13,268 nucleotides of DNA from an uncultured Bacilli bacterium. Lineage in GTDB: Bacteria > Bacillota_I > Bacilli_A > RF39 > UBA660. A program made the position numbers and the translations under genes. Position 1 is the first letter of the stretch. Every line of letters begins with the position of its first letter. The notes beneath the pieces were generated by a model. It saw only the letters and a list, made by a program, of their open reading frames with translations, did no database searches and was not told the DNA's origin. Below, one piece after another: positions 11,268 through 13,268 of the stretch. The stretch lies in NCBI GenBank assembly GCA_944363685.1, contig CALVUV010000027.1, positions 1 through 13,268 of the forward strand. Direction: 5' to 3'.

Positions 11268-13106
11268 ATGGAAGATAAAAAGAAGAAAATAACAGTAATA
11301 ATTATAAGTGTATTAATAGTATTAATTCTATTACTAGCATTAACTTATGCATACTTTTCTACACAACTATCTGGTAAAGATCAAATAGTAAAAGTAGAAG
11401 AGTTAGAGTTAGTATTAGATGAAACAAGTGAAGGGATAAGTTTAGATAATGTAGTAGGTATAAGTGATAGTAAAGGAATGTCTTTAGATGGTTCAACTTT
11501 TGAGTTAATAAATAATGGAAGTAATGCAGTTGATTATACAATATATTTAGATGATAATACTATAGGAGATACAGATGTAAGAATAGATGATAAGTATTTA
11601 AAGTATAATCTAAATAAAAATGGCTTAGACAGTGGGGCAACTTTACTTACTAAGATAGGAAGTAATCCAAATAGAGTATTAGATAGTGGAACAATAGAAG
11701 GAAAAGGTACAAATAAATATAAATTAAATTTATGGATAACAGATGAAGTAGATGGTAATTATAGTGGCCAAGTATTTAGTGGAAAGTTAAGAGTAGAAGT
11801 AAGTCAAAAAAGACAAACTACATCAGAAACATTACTAGGAAGTATACCTGCTGAAAATTTATATGATGATGGAATAGATACATTTATAACAGGAACAGAT
11901 CCTAATAATTATATATGGTATAGTGGTAAATTATGGAGAGCGGTGTCTGTTAATAATGAAACAAAAACAGTTAAACTTGTAACACAATGGAATATAAGTG
12001 CTATACCTTATGATGATAATAGTAGTGCTTTTGAAGAAAGTCATATGCAACAGTGGTTAAATGATACAACAGTAGATGGTTTTCTTGGTAATTTAAGAAA
12101 TCCTGAAACTTTTATCAAGATGGATAGTAAGTGGAATGCTAGTATGATGAGTGATTCAACTAAACCTCCTTCCGAAGAAGAGGGAGGAACAATAGTAGAA
12201 GATGCCGTGGGACTTTTAAATATTTATGAATATACAATGAGTGGTGCTAGTGATGGATATTTAAATAATAATCTTTTTTGGTGGACTTTAAGCCCATATT
12301 CATCAAGTTATATGTGGATAATTCATCAAGCTAATGGTAATCCTTTTGCCCAATCTTCTGGAAGCGCTTATGGAATAAGACCATCAATAAATCTAAAGCC
12401 AGAAATAAAAATAGTAGCAGGTAATGGAACAGAAGAAAATCCTTATAGATTAATGGGAGATAATGATAGTAGTTTAGAAGGAGTAAAATTATCAAGTAGG
12501 TATAGTGGAGAATATATAAAGTTTGGAACAGGAGAAAACAACTTATATAGAATAGTAAGTCATGAAACTGATGATCTAACTAAGATTGTAAGTGCAGAAC
12601 CTTTAAAAGAAAATGGAACATTTAAGGCATTAGCATTTGGAGATTCTATAAATTATTCAAGTGACAATATAGTAGGGAGTTTTCTAAATGAAGAATATTT
12701 AAATACGGAAGGTTATTTAACAACAGAACAAGTAAATATGATAAAAGATGATACCATTTGGTATTTAGGAACAGTAATGTACGGACGTAGTTATAATTTA
12801 GCAAAATATATAGATACTAATATGAGTAGTTTAACTTCTAATACCACTACAGCAAAAGTTGGTTTATTAAGATTAGGTGAATTAATGTCAGGACAATTTA
12901 ACAGAAATATTAATAATATAAATTATTTTACTATAACACCATATAATACCCAAAATATACGTTATGTAGAAAACACAAGCAATGCTCCTAATACTGCTAT
13001 AAATATGGAATATGGTATTAAACCATCATTTAATTTAAAACCAAATGTCATAATAACAAGTGGTGATGGTACTAAAAATAATCCATTTATTTTATCTGTT
13101 GAATAA
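11268..13106 (+). CDS. Membrane-anchored surface protein: TasA-like N-terminal domain plus two DUF6273-type modules
   Basis: The 612-residue protein starts with a lysine-rich tip and one hydrophobic helix (8-29) ending in LTYAYFSTQ, the kind of junction seen in TasA/camelysin-like secreted fibre proteins. Residues about 35-180 look like a beta-rich domain (FELINNGSNAVDYTIYLDD, YKLNLWITDE). Two related modules follow, about 190-395 and 405-609. Each has a WR/YR-V opening (LWRAVS; LYRIVS), a WWTLSPY or YFTITPY stretch, and the same close: YGIRPSINLKPEIKI...GNGT..NPY and YGIKPSFNLKPNVII...GDGT..NPF. This matches my memory of DUF6273 domains in gut Bacillota; the role is probably at the surface (matrix, adhesion or glycan contact), but unproven. 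There is no LPxTG or NPxTN sorting signal. GAAAGGAG lies 6 bases before the ATG. Codons end in A (GTA, ATA, ACA) far more than in neighbouring genes. A decayed relative lies at 3323-3496. Confidence 0.75.
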   Translation: MEDKKKKITVIIISVLIVLILLLALTYAYFSTQLSGKDQIVKVEELELVLDETSEGISLDNVVGISDSKGMSLDGSTFELINNGSNAVDYTIYLDDNTIGDTDVRIDDKYLKYNLNKNGLDSGATLLTKIGSNPNRVLDSGTIEGKGTNKYKLNLWITDEVDGNYSGQVFSGKLRVEVSQKRQTTSETLLGSIPAENLYDDGIDTFITGTDPNNYIWYSGKLWRAVSVNNETKTVKLVTQWNISAIPYDDNSSAFEESHMQQWLNDTTVDGFLGNLRNPETFIKMDSKWNASMMSDSTKPPSEEEGGTIVEDAVGLLNIYEYTMSGASDGYLNNNLFWWTLSPYSSSYMWIIHQANGNPFAQSSGSAYGIRPSINLKPEIKIVAGNGTEENPYRLMGDNDSSLEGVKLSSRYSGEYIKFGTGENNLYRIVSHETDDLTKIVSAEPLKENGTFKALAFGDSINYSSDNIVGSFLNEEYLNTEGYLTTEQVNMIKDDTIWYLGTVMYGRSYNLAKYIDTNMSSLTSNTTTAKVGLLRLGELMSGQFNRNINNINYFTITPYNTQNIRYVENTSNAPNTAINMEYGIKPSFNLKPNVIITSGDGTKNNPFILSVE

Positions 13107-13120
13107 TTATAAAAAAATGG

Positions 13121-13194
13121 TCAATTTAAGTTAGGAAATCCGGAAATGATATCCGAATTTATTAATTGATAAGCAACAAAGGTGAACTTTGTTG
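13121..13194 (+). ncRNA. Two-hairpin structured RNA after the surface-protein gene
   Basis: A long hairpin pairs 13121-13129 (TCAATTTAA, one bulge) with 13162-13169 (TTAATTGA). After an internal loop it pairs 13136-13144 with 13152-13160 (AAATCCGGA/TCCGAATTT, one C-A mismatch). A second perfect hairpin pairs 13174-13181 (CAACAAAG) with 13187-13194 (CTTTGTTG) around GTGAA. Neither has a T run, so they are not simple terminators. They could be a 3'UTR, a small RNA, or the leader of a gene beyond the window. No T-box or known riboswitch signature is visible. The type label is tentative. Confidence 0.4.
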
Positions 13195-13223
13195 GTAAAA
13201 TTAATACTAATCACACAAATTAA

Positions 13224-13268
13224 AAAATCAAGAGTCTAGATGAACTCATTTCATTCGCTCTTGATTTT
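13224..13268 (+). terminator. Strong terminator at the window end
   Basis: An 11-bp perfect stem pairs 13224-13234 (AAAATCAAGAG) with 13258-13268 (CTCTTGATTTT), and a nested 5-bp stem pairs ATGAA (13240-13244) with TTCAT (13250-13254). The A run on one side and T run on the other allow termination in both directions. The T run may continue past the window. Confidence 0.8.

Noticed and set aside
11359..11541. A 60-codon open frame on the minus strand, rich in Leu, His and Tyr
   Set aside because: It is the complement of codons in the surface-protein gene; its composition is an artefact of that gene's A-rich codons.
13107..13268. T-box leader at the end of the window
   Set aside because: No TGGNACCGCG-type T-box sequence or AG-bulge motifs are visible, only hairpins and a terminator.
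1..13268. A mycoplasma-type code with UGA as Trp
   Set aside because: TGA ends several intact genes at expected lengths (for example 3817-3819 and 9785-9787), and Trp is TGG throughout.

Overview
The window is very AT-rich and reads with the standard bacterial code: TAA, TAG and TGA all act as stops, and Trp is TGG. Gene starts carry Gram-positive-type Shine-Dalgarno sites (AAGGAGG, AGGTGA, AGAAAGG), and many boundaries show sigma-A-like promoters or intrinsic terminators. With ftsA-ftsZ, a class B sortase, a YjbA/DUF3603-like protein and a YmfF/YmfH-like M16 pair, this suggests an uncultured gut-type Bacillota. A deep low-GC Bacilli lineage (RF39- or Erysipelotrichales-like) is most likely; it is not a UGA=Trp mycoplasma. 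The lineage is inferred from gene content and composition only.

Layout. (1) 1-666: three tandem copies, the first cut by the window edge, of an approximately 252-bp unit. Each encodes only a tail that resembles the C-terminus of Rpn/PDDEXK transposase-like nucleases; the array ends in a terminator. (2) 734-3225: promoter, ftsA, ftsZ, terminator. (3) 3237-3523: a decayed locus with a promoter-like site, about 57 codons from the 3' end of a DUF6273-type surface protein gene, and a terminator. An intact paralogue lies at 11268-13106. (4) 3547-5944: a single-domain rhodanese, rmuC and a class B sortase; the last two have promoters whose -35 boxes sit on the preceding stop codon. (5) 5986-6845: a small two-helix membrane protein, apparently with an AUU start, overlapping a YjbA-like gene by ATGA. 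(6) 6836-7079, minus strand: a 60-residue gene with its own consensus promoter and terminator. (7) 7131-7689: a lipoprotein. (8) 7703-11063: deoD and two M16 peptidase-family genes as an operon, with a terminator-like hairpin in its leader. (9) 11060-13268: a structured leader, a large two-module surface protein and a hairpin-rich 3' region.

How the parts relate. FtsA and FtsZ form the division ring. RmuC (genome maintenance), the sortase (surface anchoring) and DeoD (purine salvage) are ordinary housekeeping genes. The M16 pair looks like one catalytic (HFLEH) and one non-catalytic subunit. The less ordinary parts are the duplicated nuclease-tail array with a mosaic third copy, the DUF6273 relic and paralogue, the possible AUU-start gene, the self-contained minus-strand gene, the deoD attenuator candidate, and the structured RNA around the surface-protein gene. 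No clearly new multi-gene system is visible; the array and the structured leaders are the best places to look.
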